From NCBI GenBank assembly GCA_036339975.1, contig JAYYZV010000155.1, forward strand, positions 9,405-73,404: 64,000 nucleotides of DNA, in the 5' to 3' direction. This document shows positions 35,459 through 44,425 of this stretch, in pieces. The position numbers and the translations under genes were made by a program. Below the pieces are notes generated by a model. The model ran no database searches, was not told the DNA's origin, and worked only from the letters and a program-made list of their open reading frames with translations. Position 1 is the first letter of the stretch; each line of letters opens with the position of its first letter. This DNA is from UBA830 sp036339975 (GTDB taxonomy: Bacteria; Pseudomonadota; Alphaproteobacteria; MPNO01; UBA830).

Positions 35459-36790
35459 CTAACCGGTTTCTGAAATTGCTTCGCCCAATATTGAGATGAT
35501 CTCGGTAATTTGGCCCGTCGTCGCAATCAGGGGTGGCGACATGGCAATGGTATCTCCAGTTTGACGTACCAGCAGGCCTTTTTCGTAGCACTTGAGAAAA
35601 ACTTCATAGGCCCGGGCCGTAGGCTCACCGTCGCGAGGAGACAACTCTACCGCTCCCATCAAACCCAAATTGCGGATATCTATAACGTTCGGCATGGGCT
35701 TCAGCCCGTGAATAGCATCTTCCCACATCGGTGCCAGAGCCTTACCCCGGCTAAACAAGTCGTCTTCCGCAAATACGTCGAGCGTCGCCAGCGCCGCCGC
35801 GCAGGCCAGAGGGTGCGCGGAGTAGGTATAGCCGTGAAAAAGCTCAATCATTTGGGACGGTCCATGCATAAACGTGTCATATATTTCAGCGCGAGCAGCG
35901 ACCGCAGACATCGGCACGGTGCCGTTGGTCAAGCCCTTCGCCATGGTCAAAAGGTCCGGCACAATCCCGAAATACTCTGCGGCAAAAGTATCTCCAAGTC
36001 GGCCGAAGCCAGTGATGACCTCGTCAAAGATTAACAAGATGCCATTGGCGTCGCAGGTTTTGCGCAGTTTATCGAGATATCCTTTCGGCGGCACTAACAC
36101 GCCCGTAGATCCCGCTACAGGTTCGACGATGACCGCGGCGATCGTGGAAGGATCATGTAACGCGATGATACGTTCCAAGTTGTCTGCCAGATGGCCGCCC
36201 CAGTCCGGCTCACCCCGTGAGAAGGCCATTTCAGCTAGATTATGGGTGTGCGGAAGGTGATCTATACCTGCCAGTAGATTTCCGAACTGTTTTCGGTTGT
36301 TCGAAATGCCGCCTACCGAGGTACCCCCGATGCCGACACCATGATAACCGCGTTCGCGCCCGATCAGCCGGGTGCGGCCCGCTTCGCCACGGAGTTGATG
36401 ATATGCCAGCGCCATTTTCAATGCCGTGTCGACTGCTTCCGAGCCAGAGTTAGCGTAAAACACGTAGTCGAGATCACCTGGAAACAGGTTGGCGAGCCGC
36501 GATGACAGGTCGAAAGCGCCGGGGTGTCCCCACTGGAATGTAGGCGCATAATCCATGACACCCGCCTGAGTGCGGATGGCCTCCGTGATTTTCTCCCGCG
36601 CGTGGCCGGCGTTGACACACCACATGCCGGCTGCTGCATCCAGAATCTGACGCCCCTGATCGTCCGTATAGTGCATGTCTTTAGCGGAAACCATTAGCCG
36701 CGGAGCCGATTTGAACTGTCGGTTCGCTGTAAACGGCATCCAGAAATGCTCAAGAGTGTTGGTCTTTCGTGCCGTTGCGTCGTCGGGCAT
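35459..36790 (-). CDS. Class III omega-amino-acid:pyruvate aminotransferase
   Basis: This PLP enzyme has 443 aa, with the Schiff-base Lys285 in MAKGLTNG and Asp256 in FDEVITGFGR. The N-terminal motif FWMPFTANRQFK is the hallmark of beta-alanine or omega-amino-acid:pyruvate transaminases. It would move an amino group from a terminal amine (beta-alanine, taurine-like or polyamine-derived) to pyruvate. It is divergent from the MFS gene at 36885 and convergent with the TRAP operon. The true donor is unknown. Confidence 0.9.
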   Translation of the reverse strand: MPDDATARKTNTLEHFWMPFTANRQFKSAPRLMVSAKDMHYTDDQGRQILDAAAGMWCVNAGHAREKITEAIRTQAGVMDYAPTFQWGHPGAFDLSSRLANLFPGDLDYVFYANSGSEAVDTALKMALAYHQLRGEAGRTRLIGRERGYHGVGIGGTSVGGISNNRKQFGNLLAGIDHLPHTHNLAEMAFSRGEPDWGGHLADNLERIIALHDPSTIAAVIVEPVAGSTGVLVPPKGYLDKLRKTCDANGILLIFDEVITGFGRLGDTFAAEYFGIVPDLLTMAKGLTNGTVPMSAVAARAEIYDTFMHGPSQMIELFHGYTYSAHPLACAAALATLDVFAEDDLFSRGKALAPMWEDAIHGLKPMPNVIDIRNLGLMGAVELSPRDGEPTARAYEVFLKCYEKGLLVRQTGDTIAMSPPLIATTGQITEIISILGEAISETG

Positions 36791-36884
36791 CCCTGTTCCT
36801 CCGGTGTTTAGCTGAAGCTATCAACGGGTAGGGAAGGCCGCAAGGTGGACGTGACTCCGTGATTCCCGCCGGCTAAGACTAAGT

Positions 36885-38126
36885 ATGGCCGCTATTTCCG
36901 GATATCCTGCAATAATCGCCGCTTTTTCAGAACGTAATTACCGTACGTACTCGGTTGGTAATATTCTTTCTCATAACGGCACCTGGGCCCAGCGAACAGC
37001 AGTGTTATGGTTTACCTGGGAAATGACAGAATCCGGTCTTTGGCTCGGGCTTATGACGGTTGCGGACCTTCTCCCCGTGGTTGTTGTTGGCCCACTGGCT
37101 GGCGCCATCGCCGACCGTGTTAACCTGTTGAATATGATGAAAATCACCCAGATTGTGGCTGTCGTTCAGTCCGCGGCATTGGCTGGGTTGACTTTTGCGG
37201 GTGTGATCACCCCTGAACTATTGCTGCTACTGGTATTTGCGCATGGAATTATTCTATCCTTCAACCAGCCGGCTAGGCTGGCGATGGTCCCGCACTTGAT
37301 AAAGCGAGAAAACCTGTCAGCTGCGATCGGTATAAATTCGATGATCTTCAATTCTGCCCGCGCCACAGGGCCGATGATATCGGGTGCGCTGATCGGCGGA
37401 TGGGGAATTGCGTTCGCTTTTTTATTCAACGCCCTCAGTTATGTGTGGTTTATTGGATCGCTGTTTCTTCTGCGGGTCAATAATCCGCGTAGTACCAAGG
37501 CACGGACGCCGATGCGAGAGGTTCCGCGAGAAATCGTTGAAGGATTCCGCTACGCGATTCAGCATTTCGGTATTAGCCGCGTGCTAGTAATTCTGTCGGT
37601 GGTTTCGATCTTCGGGCGCCCCTACATGGAACTACTCGCCGGTTTCGCCGACGAGGTTTTCGGGCGAGGCGCCGCGGGTTACGCGTTAATGGTGTCTATG
37701 ACCGGAATCGGTGCGGTGATTGGTGGGTTCTGGTTGGCACAGCGCGGGCATGTAAAGGGCCTGATGTCGCGTGTGGTCTTGGCGCTTCTACTGCTTGGCC
37801 TTGCACTAATAGGTTTTGCTGCTACCAACCTGTTTTTCTTCGCGCTGGTCTGCCTCCTGATCACTGGGTTTGCCGTGATTGTCATCGGCGTTGGCGAACA
37901 GACATTGCTGCAGAATGCCGTCGATCCTGCTATGCGCGGCCGCGTGATGAGTCTCTACGGTATGATTGGAAGGGGTTTGCCGGCAATCGGGGCGTTAATC
38001 ATGGGTTCGCTTGCTGAAATTTTTGGCTTCCAGATACCAGTTCTCGTGGGTGCTATCGTGTTGCTCGCTCTGTGGTGGTGGGCCCGGGAGCGTCAGAGCG
38101 CAATGTGCAAAATTCTTGAGCTGTAA
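36885..38126 (+). CDS. MFS transporter (MFS_3 family), paralogue
   Basis: This 413-residue carrier has the loop-2 motif GAIADRVNLLNMMK near residue 68 and the central stretch FGRPYMELLAGFADEVFGRG, which closely matches the MFS at 18684-19907. The two are paralogues 17 kb apart. It lies divergently from the transaminase gene with a 94-bp gap. Substrate is unknown; export of an amine or acid is possible. Confidence 0.87.
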   Translation: MAAISGYPAIIAAFSERNYRTYSVGNILSHNGTWAQRTAVLWFTWEMTESGLWLGLMTVADLLPVVVVGPLAGAIADRVNLLNMMKITQIVAVVQSAALAGLTFAGVITPELLLLLVFAHGIILSFNQPARLAMVPHLIKRENLSAAIGINSMIFNSARATGPMISGALIGGWGIAFAFLFNALSYVWFIGSLFLLRVNNPRSTKARTPMREVPREIVEGFRYAIQHFGISRVLVILSVVSIFGRPYMELLAGFADEVFGRGAAGYALMVSMTGIGAVIGGFWLAQRGHVKGLMSRVVLALLLLGLALIGFAATNLFFFALVCLLITGFAVIVIGVGEQTLLQNAVDPAMRGRVMSLYGMIGRGLPAIGALIMGSLAEIFGFQIPVLVGAIVLLALWWWARERQSAMCKILEL

Positions 38127-38251
38127 GGGGTAGACTAGGGTGCTCGCCTCTACGGCTTCATACCGGCTATCTTCTCAGAATAGTGCTCTTAACCGCACCT
38201 ATCAGAATTTCAAAAAATACAAGTGATGAAATGCGGGCCGTCTCCCCGCCG

Positions 38252-39469
38252 TTATTCGATTGCTTTTGCTTCCTCCAACATTTGCATCAGAGATGATCGC
38301 ATTAGGTAATCCCGCTTAGCTTCTGCATCAGTCGCGGTAAACTCTAATTCCTTGAGACGTTTTTCCCGCGCCTCTGGATCGTTTTCCTCCAGCAGTCTCT
38401 TGTTGGCGATAGACTGCGCCTGAACGTATTTCTCGGCCATTGGCCGTCGTTGGCGGTCGTAGCGGCTGAGCAGGGCATCATAGTCACCACCGTGCCAAGC
38501 TGCGACGAGCTTCTCGGCCAGGTTCAGCCCGTCATGAATTCCACTATTCATTCCCATGCCGCCTAGAGGGTTGTTTACATGGGCGGCGTCCCCTGCGAGT
38601 GCGACCCGACCCTTCGCGAAGCTTTCAGCCACCCGCTGATGCACGCTATAGAGATTTCTGTGTAGCAGGTCGTAAGGTGGATCGTACGGATAGCACTCGG
38701 CGAAGCGGGCTTGGATCCATTCATCACTGAGCAGGTATTCGTCGGTGCTATCGCCGAAAGCCGGAAAGAGCGCCCGCCAGACACCCTCGGCCTGCTCGCC
38801 CGGCACCTTGATCATTGCACACCATTGTTCCGGATGCGCGACGTAGTTGCGATACCGATAGCCGGCCGCCGCCTCAAAGTCATAGTAGGTAGACACGATA
38901 ATGAACCGTTCTTCCCAGGTAAAACCTGGGAAATTAATATCGAGTAATTTGCGCACCGCTGATTTCCCGCCGTCGGCTCCGATCAGAAATTTTCCGCGAT
39001 GTGTTTCAGTCGATCCGTCCGGCGCTTGGACGCGGGCTTCAACCCCGTCATCGTCCTGCGATAACTCCGAGAGTTTATGTTCGCGATAAAGCTCGAATCC
39101 GTCGATAGCCACCGCAATGTCGTGAGCGATTTCAATCGTCTTGTGCTGTTCCAGCTGTAGCGCATAAGGGTAGGTAAGAACATCTGAGATATCGCGATAA
39201 TCAAACTCTGCGACGATGCGGTCGCTCATCCGGTCGCGCCACTGAAAAAGTGGGGATTGGATGCCCCGACGGATAAGCTCCTCTGTCATATCCAATTTTT
39301 CGAGTAGCATCAGTGTCGAAGGGTGCAAAGTGGACGCTCGGTGGTCCGCCGGTATTTCAGCGAGTGTGTCAAACACCTTTACCGGTATGCCTGCTTTCGA
39401 CAAGGCTAGAGCCGTGGTCATACCCACCGGTCCCGCTCCTGCTATCAAAATGCAATCGTTGTTCGCCAT
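38252..39469 (-). CDS. FAD-dependent aromatic monooxygenase (MhpA/UbiH class)
   Basis: This class A flavoprotein monooxygenase has 405 aa. The FAD motif GAGPVG is at residues 11-16, the DG motif in GADGGKSAVRKLL near 165, and the GD motif in ALAGDAAHVNNPLGGMGMNSG near 292. Such enzymes hydroxylate phenolic rings using NAD(P)H and oxygen. The asparagine-rich GD region resembles 3-(3-hydroxyphenyl)propanoate and salicylate hydroxylases. It lies 17 bp downstream of a DMT transporter gene, so the two probably form an operon. Confidence 0.88.
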   Translation of the reverse strand: MANNDCILIAGAGPVGMTTALALSKAGIPVKVFDTLAEIPADHRASTLHPSTLMLLEKLDMTEELIRRGIQSPLFQWRDRMSDRIVAEFDYRDISDVLTYPYALQLEQHKTIEIAHDIAVAIDGFELYREHKLSELSQDDDGVEARVQAPDGSTETHRGKFLIGADGGKSAVRKLLDINFPGFTWEERFIIVSTYYDFEAAAGYRYRNYVAHPEQWCAMIKVPGEQAEGVWRALFPAFGDSTDEYLLSDEWIQARFAECYPYDPPYDLLHRNLYSVHQRVAESFAKGRVALAGDAAHVNNPLGGMGMNSGIHDGLNLAEKLVAAWHGGDYDALLSRYDRQRRPMAEKYVQAQSIANKRLLEENDPEAREKRLKELEFTATDAEAKRDYLMRSSLMQMLEEAKAIE

Positions 39470-39486
39470 TTTTTTATTTCCAGTAT

Positions 39487-40458
39487 CTACTTCTCGTTGG
39501 AATTGACCGCATCTGCGTCAGGCTTATTGGTATTAGCCTTTCGTCGCCCTGCTGACACCAGCCAGACGCCAGTGAAAATAACCGCGACACCCGCGATATG
39601 GTATGTTTTTATGGATTCGCCTAGTAGAGTAACCGACAAAAAGACGCCAATGATAGGGATAAGATATTGTGCTATGGCCGCAACGCTGGCGCCAACCACG
39701 GGAACCGCCCTGTTCCAAAGAATATAGGATATGAAAGACGGAAATATAACCGCGTAGCTGATGATCGCGATGTTATCAAAGTTTTTGTCGAAGGTTTTGC
39801 CCTGGATGAGGTCGACGGCGTAGAGCGGTGCCATAAGAATGACGGCAAAAATCGTCATCGACGTCAGGAATGCTAGTTCGCCCATTTCGGTCGGTTTCCA
39901 CCTCAACATCACTGTGTAGACGGCCCATGAAAAAAAACCGACTAGCACCATGATGTCGCCGACATTGATAGAAAAATGCGAGAGTACCGCAATATCCGCG
40001 CGCGATACGATCAGGATGGTGCCGAAAAATCCTAGCAGTACGCCGAGTGACTGTTTCCAAGTGATGGTCTCTCCTGTCATCAGGAAGGCAATACCCACGA
40101 TCCACAGTGCACCGGACGTATTCATAAGGGAAGCGTTGATGGCGACGGTAAACTGTAGCCCCACATAATACGGGACGCTAAAGCCCACCACTCCGAAGAA
40201 ACCGAATGCAACCAGAAGTCTCCAGTGTTCCAGCACCAGATGACGCTGTTTCCAAGTCTCCTTGCCACCGATTGCAAGAAAGCATAGTGCGACGAAAAAC
40301 CACCTGATAAATGCCAGGGTGAACGGTGGCACGTTACCGGATGCCATGCGTCCTGCCACCGAACTTCCGGCCCAAGAAAAAGCACCGATCACTAAAAAGA
40401 CAAATGCAACCCAGTAGGGAATCGTACGTTTTGTTCTGGAATTGTTTTCGTTGGCCAA
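39487..40458 (-). CDS. DMT-superfamily (EamA) transporter
   Basis: This 323-residue protein has ten membrane helices in two EamA halves (the second begins near residue 168). It starts with TTG at 40458, behind an AGGGG ribosome site, since no ATG is in range. Drug/metabolite carriers of this type export amino acids, amines or other small molecules. It is upstream of, and close to, the flavin monooxygenase gene, which suggests a shared substrate or product. Confidence 0.88.
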   Translation of the reverse strand: MANENNSRTKRTIPYWVAFVFLVIGAFSWAGSSVAGRMASGNVPPFTLAFIRWFFVALCFLAIGGKETWKQRHLVLEHWRLLVAFGFFGVVGFSVPYYVGLQFTVAINASLMNTSGALWIVGIAFLMTGETITWKQSLGVLLGFFGTILIVSRADIAVLSHFSINVGDIMVLVGFFSWAVYTVMLRWKPTEMGELAFLTSMTIFAVILMAPLYAVDLIQGKTFDKNFDNIAIISYAVIFPSFISYILWNRAVPVVGASVAAIAQYLIPIIGVFLSVTLLGESIKTYHIAGVAVIFTGVWLVSAGRRKANTNKPDADAVNSNEK

Positions 40459-40559
40459 GAGTACCCCTGTCTATGGAAGCAAGGTAGTGTCCGACGTACG
40501 TCGGCACAATACATCCTTCTTGACACCTCTGGTGTCTACGCCGCACGTTCGGCCATGTG

Positions 40560-41612
40560 ATGACCAAGATCAAAACATGGGACACCGGCGGTGCCGATTT
40601 GTCCGCGCTATACCGGGTACTAGCGGCCTCTGCATTCTCCGAGGGACTTGAGCCGGATGACCTGATTCCTATGCGGTTGAAGGGATTGGTCCATGCTCAC
40701 GTCCGGATTCGGGGTACCAGCAGGATCTTACGTATTCCGCGCTTCGGCGCTTTCGGGATGTCTCCGTTGAAAAATCTGGAATATCAGGCAGCTTGCTTCA
40801 CTCGTGCTCACCCGAGCGGTCACGTGCCGGCATTACATGGTACGATATCGCCACAGGTCGGGATCCCTTGGGGTGCCCTGATAATCTCCGAGATCGAAGG
40901 CGTTATACCGCCAGTCCCGGGCGGGCTTGGGGCTATGGCGCGGGCTCTTGCTGCAATTCACTCGTTGCCGGTGCCCGCGGAGTGCAATCGTCCGCCATTG
41001 CAATCTTATGCTGATCCAGTAGCGGCTACGCTGACGGTGATCAAGGCTCAATCGGGGTATTTGGACGCGGCAGAAATAGCCCCTGCTGCTCGTCAGCAGA
41101 TTGATGAGGAATTGCGTCGCGCAAATGATTTTGTCACCCAATCTGTTAGCCATGATATGCCTATCACATTAGTCGGCACCGATACCCACCCCGGAAATTT
41201 CATGATGCAGTCTGACGGGCATGTGGTGTTCGTCGATCTTGAGAAAATGCTGTACGGCGCGCCGGCAATAGATCTCGCCCATGCTACGGTTTACACCTCA
41301 ACAATGTGGGACCCGGATGTTGCGGTGGCGCTCAATGACAGTGACGTAAACTCTTTCTATAATGCATATTTTTCCGCGATGCCCACGGAGCTCGGCGATC
41401 GTGTTCGGCCTTGGTGCGGCCCGCTAAGAAGAATCACTTGGTTACGGACCACGACCTGGTGTGCGAAGCTGAGGGTCGAAATTGAAGACGGTGCGGCATG
41501 GTTGGCCGGCCAGCATGATCCTACCTATATTGCGGCCGTTCGGCAGCGTATCGATGATTATTTTGAGCCAGAAACGATCGCGGATATTCTGGTGGCGTTC
41601 GATGAGGACTAA
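40560..41612 (+). CDS. Aminoglycoside-phosphotransferase-like kinase (APH family)
   Basis: This 350-residue protein has the kinase catalytic loop GTDTHPGNF, with Asp208 and Asn213, and the metal-binding Asp226 in FVDLEK. These are the signatures of APH/choline-kinase-like enzymes. The N-terminal ATP lobe is short and lacks an obvious glycine loop. The substrate may be a small alcohol, amino alcohol or sugar. It is not evidence of antibiotic resistance by itself. It starts divergently from the DMT gene. Confidence 0.82.
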   Translation: MTKIKTWDTGGADLSALYRVLAASAFSEGLEPDDLIPMRLKGLVHAHVRIRGTSRILRIPRFGAFGMSPLKNLEYQAACFTRAHPSGHVPALHGTISPQVGIPWGALIISEIEGVIPPVPGGLGAMARALAAIHSLPVPAECNRPPLQSYADPVAATLTVIKAQSGYLDAAEIAPAARQQIDEELRRANDFVTQSVSHDMPITLVGTDTHPGNFMMQSDGHVVFVDLEKMLYGAPAIDLAHATVYTSTMWDPDVAVALNDSDVNSFYNAYFSAMPTELGDRVRPWCGPLRRITWLRTTTWCAKLRVEIEDGAAWLAGQHDPTYIAAVRQRIDDYFEPETIADILVAFDED

Positions 41613-41866
41613 AGATCAAATACCTCTGGCCCGGCGGAACCAAGTGCCGCATTTTGTCATAACGCTTGATACTGTGCATGCCTATGTCTAGATACGGGGT
41701 GAGGCAAGGTATCTAGGTGTTAAGATGGGCCGCTAGCGTTGCTAAAACCAGTTATCTTTATCAATCGAGAGAGCAACCTGAAAGATCCATAAATATAAGC
41801 GTTTGCGCGCCTCGACGTCAGCGGGTTGGTCAGACGTGGAATGACAGTTCTCGTGCAGGCGAAAGC
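41613..41866. other. Convergent intergenic region with inverted repeat
   Basis: These 254 bp lie between convergent genes and hold no convincing coding region. A perfect inverted repeat, CTAGATAC (41688-41695) and GTATCTAG (41709-41716), with a 13-nt spacer sits here. It lacks a T-run, so it is not a classical terminator on either strand. It may be a weak hairpin that separates the two transcripts. Confidence 0.45.
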
Positions 41867-42646
41867 TTATCTGCCCTCAAACTGCGCCTTCTTCTTCGCC
41901 ATAAATGATGTCCATGCATTGCGGTAATCCTCGGTGTCACCATAGGACGCCGCACGAGCGTATTGAGGCTCGGATTCATCACCTTCTAAACAAACTTTGC
42001 GGATCGCGTCTTTATTGAAACGTTGGGCAAGCGGCGCGCCGATACAAATTCGCTCCACCGTTGCCGTTATTTCATCATCTAGACTGCCGTCTGGCGCTAT
42101 ACGGGTAATAAGCCCGAGTCCCAGTGCTTCGTCCGTATCCATAAACCGGCCCTCCAGAACAAGCTGTAGAGCTGCAGTCCGGCCGATCGCATTGACCAAC
42201 GTGTCCGCAAGCGCGGGATCCAGAAAAATACCCATGTTCTTAACTGGCAGACCGAACGTCGATCCGGTCGCCGCGACGCGTATGTCGCAGGCGAGGGCTA
42301 TTTCCAAGCCCCCGCCAATGCAAAAACCTTCTATCCGTGCAACTGTTGGGTGAATGCAGTGCTCGATCGCATGCACGGCGGCGATTGTAATATCATTATA
42401 GGCGCGTACCTTTTCTGAATTTTTACGAAGCGTCTCAAATTCAGAAATGTCATTGCCCGAGCCAAATGCTTTGCCCCCCGCCCCAGAAACGACAATGCAT
42501 CGCAGTTCTGTGTCTTCAGATAATTCGTGGAAAATTTCGCCAAGCCGAAGCCAGGAGTTGCGATCCATCGCGTTCCTGCGTTCGGGGCGGTTGATGGTTA
42601 CCGTCGCGACGACCCCGTCGCGGGCACATAGAATTGAATCGCTCAT
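41867..42646 (-). CDS. Enoyl-CoA hydratase/isomerase family protein
   Basis: This crotonase-fold protein has 259 aa. The oxyanion-hole segments are visible: GGKAFGSGNDISEF near residue 58 and FCIGGGLEIALACDIRVAA near 110. The acidic catalytic positions are not the standard Glu pair (the second segment has Pro-Val-Lys-Asn), so the exact reaction, hydration, isomerisation or hydrolysis, is uncertain. It could process CoA thioesters from the aromatic pathway. Confidence 0.87.
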   Translation of the reverse strand: MSDSILCARDGVVATVTINRPERRNAMDRNSWLRLGEIFHELSEDTELRCIVVSGAGGKAFGSGNDISEFETLRKNSEKVRAYNDITIAAVHAIEHCIHPTVARIEGFCIGGGLEIALACDIRVAATGSTFGLPVKNMGIFLDPALADTLVNAIGRTAALQLVLEGRFMDTDEALGLGLITRIAPDGSLDDEITATVERICIGAPLAQRFNKDAIRKVCLEGDESEPQYARAASYGDTEDYRNAWTSFMAKKKAQFEGR

Positions 42647-42718
42647 TGGACTTTCGCAAAATGTTATCGCACAAATTTTCTAACACACGCCGCAATATTC
42701 GACATAACAACGGTTTTA

Positions 42719-43486
42719 TCAGGGGATGAATTGTTCGTTTATGATCCGATCCTCTAAATTATGGTCGGGATCGAATAGTAGCGAAAATGACTTGTCGGTG
42801 GCGGCGCGCACCGTGACTCGTTTCACGTCGCGCACCTCGGTGTAGTCGCCCACCGCGCTGACTGGCCGTTTTCTGGGCTCCAAAACCTCTAAAGAAATAG
42901 AAACTGAAGATGGCAAAAGCGCTCCGCGCCAACGACGGGGCCGGAAAGCACTGATCGGCGTCAGGGCCAGCAGGTTCGCATCCAACGGGATGATTGGGCC
43001 ATCCGCCGAAAGGTTATAAGCCGTGCTGCCCGCAGGTGTTGCGACTAGGGCCCCATCGCAAATTAGCTCGGACATTCGGACTTTGCCATCGATCTTGATC
43101 CGCAATTTAGCCGCCTGCCGAGTTTCGCGCAGTAAAGAAATTTCGTTGATGGCGACAGAGGTCGTTTTCTCACCGTGAATGTCGTGCACTGTCATTTGGA
43201 GCGGGCGCAGCTCTACATTTTTGGCATTGTCAATCCGTTTGCCCAAGTTCGCAACGCGGAACTCGTTCATCAAGAATCCGACTGTACCCCGGTTCATCCC
43301 GTATATGGCGATGTCGCTATCAAGCCAAGCATGCAGTGTTTCTAGCATGTGGCCATCACCACCCAGTGCCACAATTACATCGGCTTCCTCTGGTGCGAAG
43401 TATTTGTATCGCGCTTTCAGCGCTTTTGCCGCTTTGCGAGCTGAATCGGATGCGGCAGCCACAAACGCGATTTTCTTTTCCGTCAT
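42719..43486 (-). CDS. nadK: NAD kinase
   Basis: This enzyme phosphorylates NAD to NADP using ATP. At 255 aa it is the short alphaproteobacterial form. The catalytic GGDG motif lies in VALGGDGHML near residue 41, and the second signature, ATPAGSTAYNLSADGP, near residue 152. The start is an ATG at 43486. It is separated by 255 bp from the upstream rplI operon, so it probably has its own promoter. Confidence 0.95.
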   Translation of the reverse strand: MTEKKIAFVAAASDSARKAAKALKARYKYFAPEEADVIVALGGDGHMLETLHAWLDSDIAIYGMNRGTVGFLMNEFRVANLGKRIDNAKNVELRPLQMTVHDIHGEKTTSVAINEISLLRETRQAAKLRIKIDGKVRMSELICDGALVATPAGSTAYNLSADGPIIPLDANLLALTPISAFRPRRWRGALLPSSVSISLEVLEPRKRPVSAVGDYTEVRDVKRVTVRAATDKSFSLLFDPDHNLEDRIINEQFIP

Positions 43487-43726
43487 TGGGAATTCTACCT
43501 TGGTAGCCTAAGTGAAGTATATCGTGTGAGACGTCCGGCGCCAGTACTTGCGATTAACAAGTCATTGCGCGGGTGAAGCCTATAGGAATTTTTATACTCC
43601 TGCACTCCTTCACGATTGCCATATCTCTGGCTAATCACCTCATTGCAGCCCGGGAGGTAGTCAACTTCTTTTACTTTAAAATACCCTCGGAGAAACCTGT
43701 GGGACGGAGCCGAAAACGCTGCCGTG

Positions 43727-43757
43727 GAAAAAAGAGGTTTCTTAGGGCTCTTTTTTC
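43727..43757 (-). terminator. Weak intrinsic terminator at the rplI stop
   Basis: On the minus strand GAAAAAAGAG and CTCTTTTTTC form a 10-bp stem around an 11-nt loop that contains the rplI stop codon, and the stem ends in a T-run. It is AT-rich, so modest in strength. It would end the rpsF-rpsR-DUF2232-rplI transcript. Confidence 0.45.
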
Positions 43758-44425
43758 TCCGGGTCTTGCTCGTCTGACAAAGTGTCGCCGGATCCCGATC
43801 CTTCCATGGCCGTGGTGGTTTCAGATTTATCGGTCTCGTCTACCACCGATAAATCCACCGCATCCGGCGCCGCACCTTCTTCGAATACCGTTTCCAATTC
43901 GACGGCCCCTTCCTCTATGCCGATGACGTCGCCATCGCGGTTAATCCGCTCGCCGCGAGACTGCATTTCCGCCTCTTCCTGAGAACGTGCTACATTTACA
44001 GTCAGTTCGACCGATACCTCCGGATGCAGGTCAACGCGGATCGGGTGCATCCCAACTGTTTTGATAGGGCGCTCCAGTTTGACTTGCCGCCGATCTGCCG
44101 TGATACCCGCTTCAGTGATACCTCCCGCAATATCGCGCGGCGTGACCGATCCATAGAGTTGATCGCTGTCACTCGCCTGACGGACGATAATGACCGTAAG
44201 ACCATTTAAATCCTTGGCGACACGTTCCGCTTCTTCACGGTACTTTAGGTTTTCGGCTTCTAGTTGGGTGCGTTGCTGTTCAAATACCCCGCGATTTTCT
44301 TCGGTTGCACGCAGCGCTTTCTTGCGTGGAAGAAGATAATTCCGTGCGAAACCAGGCTTGACGGTGACTACATCACCCATCTGTCCCAGTTTTTCAATTC
44401 GTTCGAGAAGTATTACATCCATCAT
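43742..44425 (-). CDS. rplI: Ribosomal protein L9, with long acidic C-terminal tail
   Basis: L9 binds 23S rRNA near the L1 stalk and helps to keep the reading frame. The N-terminal domain begins MMDVILLERIEKLGQMGDVV with the family motif GFARNYLLPRKKA, and the second domain reaches about residue 150. A further 75 or so residues form an acidic, low-complexity tail, making the protein 227 aa rather than the usual 150 or so. The ATG overlaps the DUF2232 stop by ATGA. Confidence 0.96.
   Translation of the reverse strand: MMDVILLERIEKLGQMGDVVTVKPGFARNYLLPRKKALRATEENRGVFEQQRTQLEAENLKYREEAERVAKDLNGLTVIIVRQASDSDQLYGSVTPRDIAGGITEAGITADRRQVKLERPIKTVGMHPIRVDLHPEVSVELTVNVARSQEEAEMQSRGERINRDGDVIGIEEGAVELETVFEEGAAPDAVDLSVVDETDKSETTTAMEGSGSGDTLSDEQDPEKKEP

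Noticed and set aside
40560..41612. Antibiotic-resistance gene reading of the APH-family protein
   Set aside because: The family is broad and mostly metabolic; no resistance-island or mobile-element context is present.
41688..41716. Inverted repeat as a transposon end or attachment site
   Set aside because: No matching copy, target duplication or recombinase gene was seen nearby.
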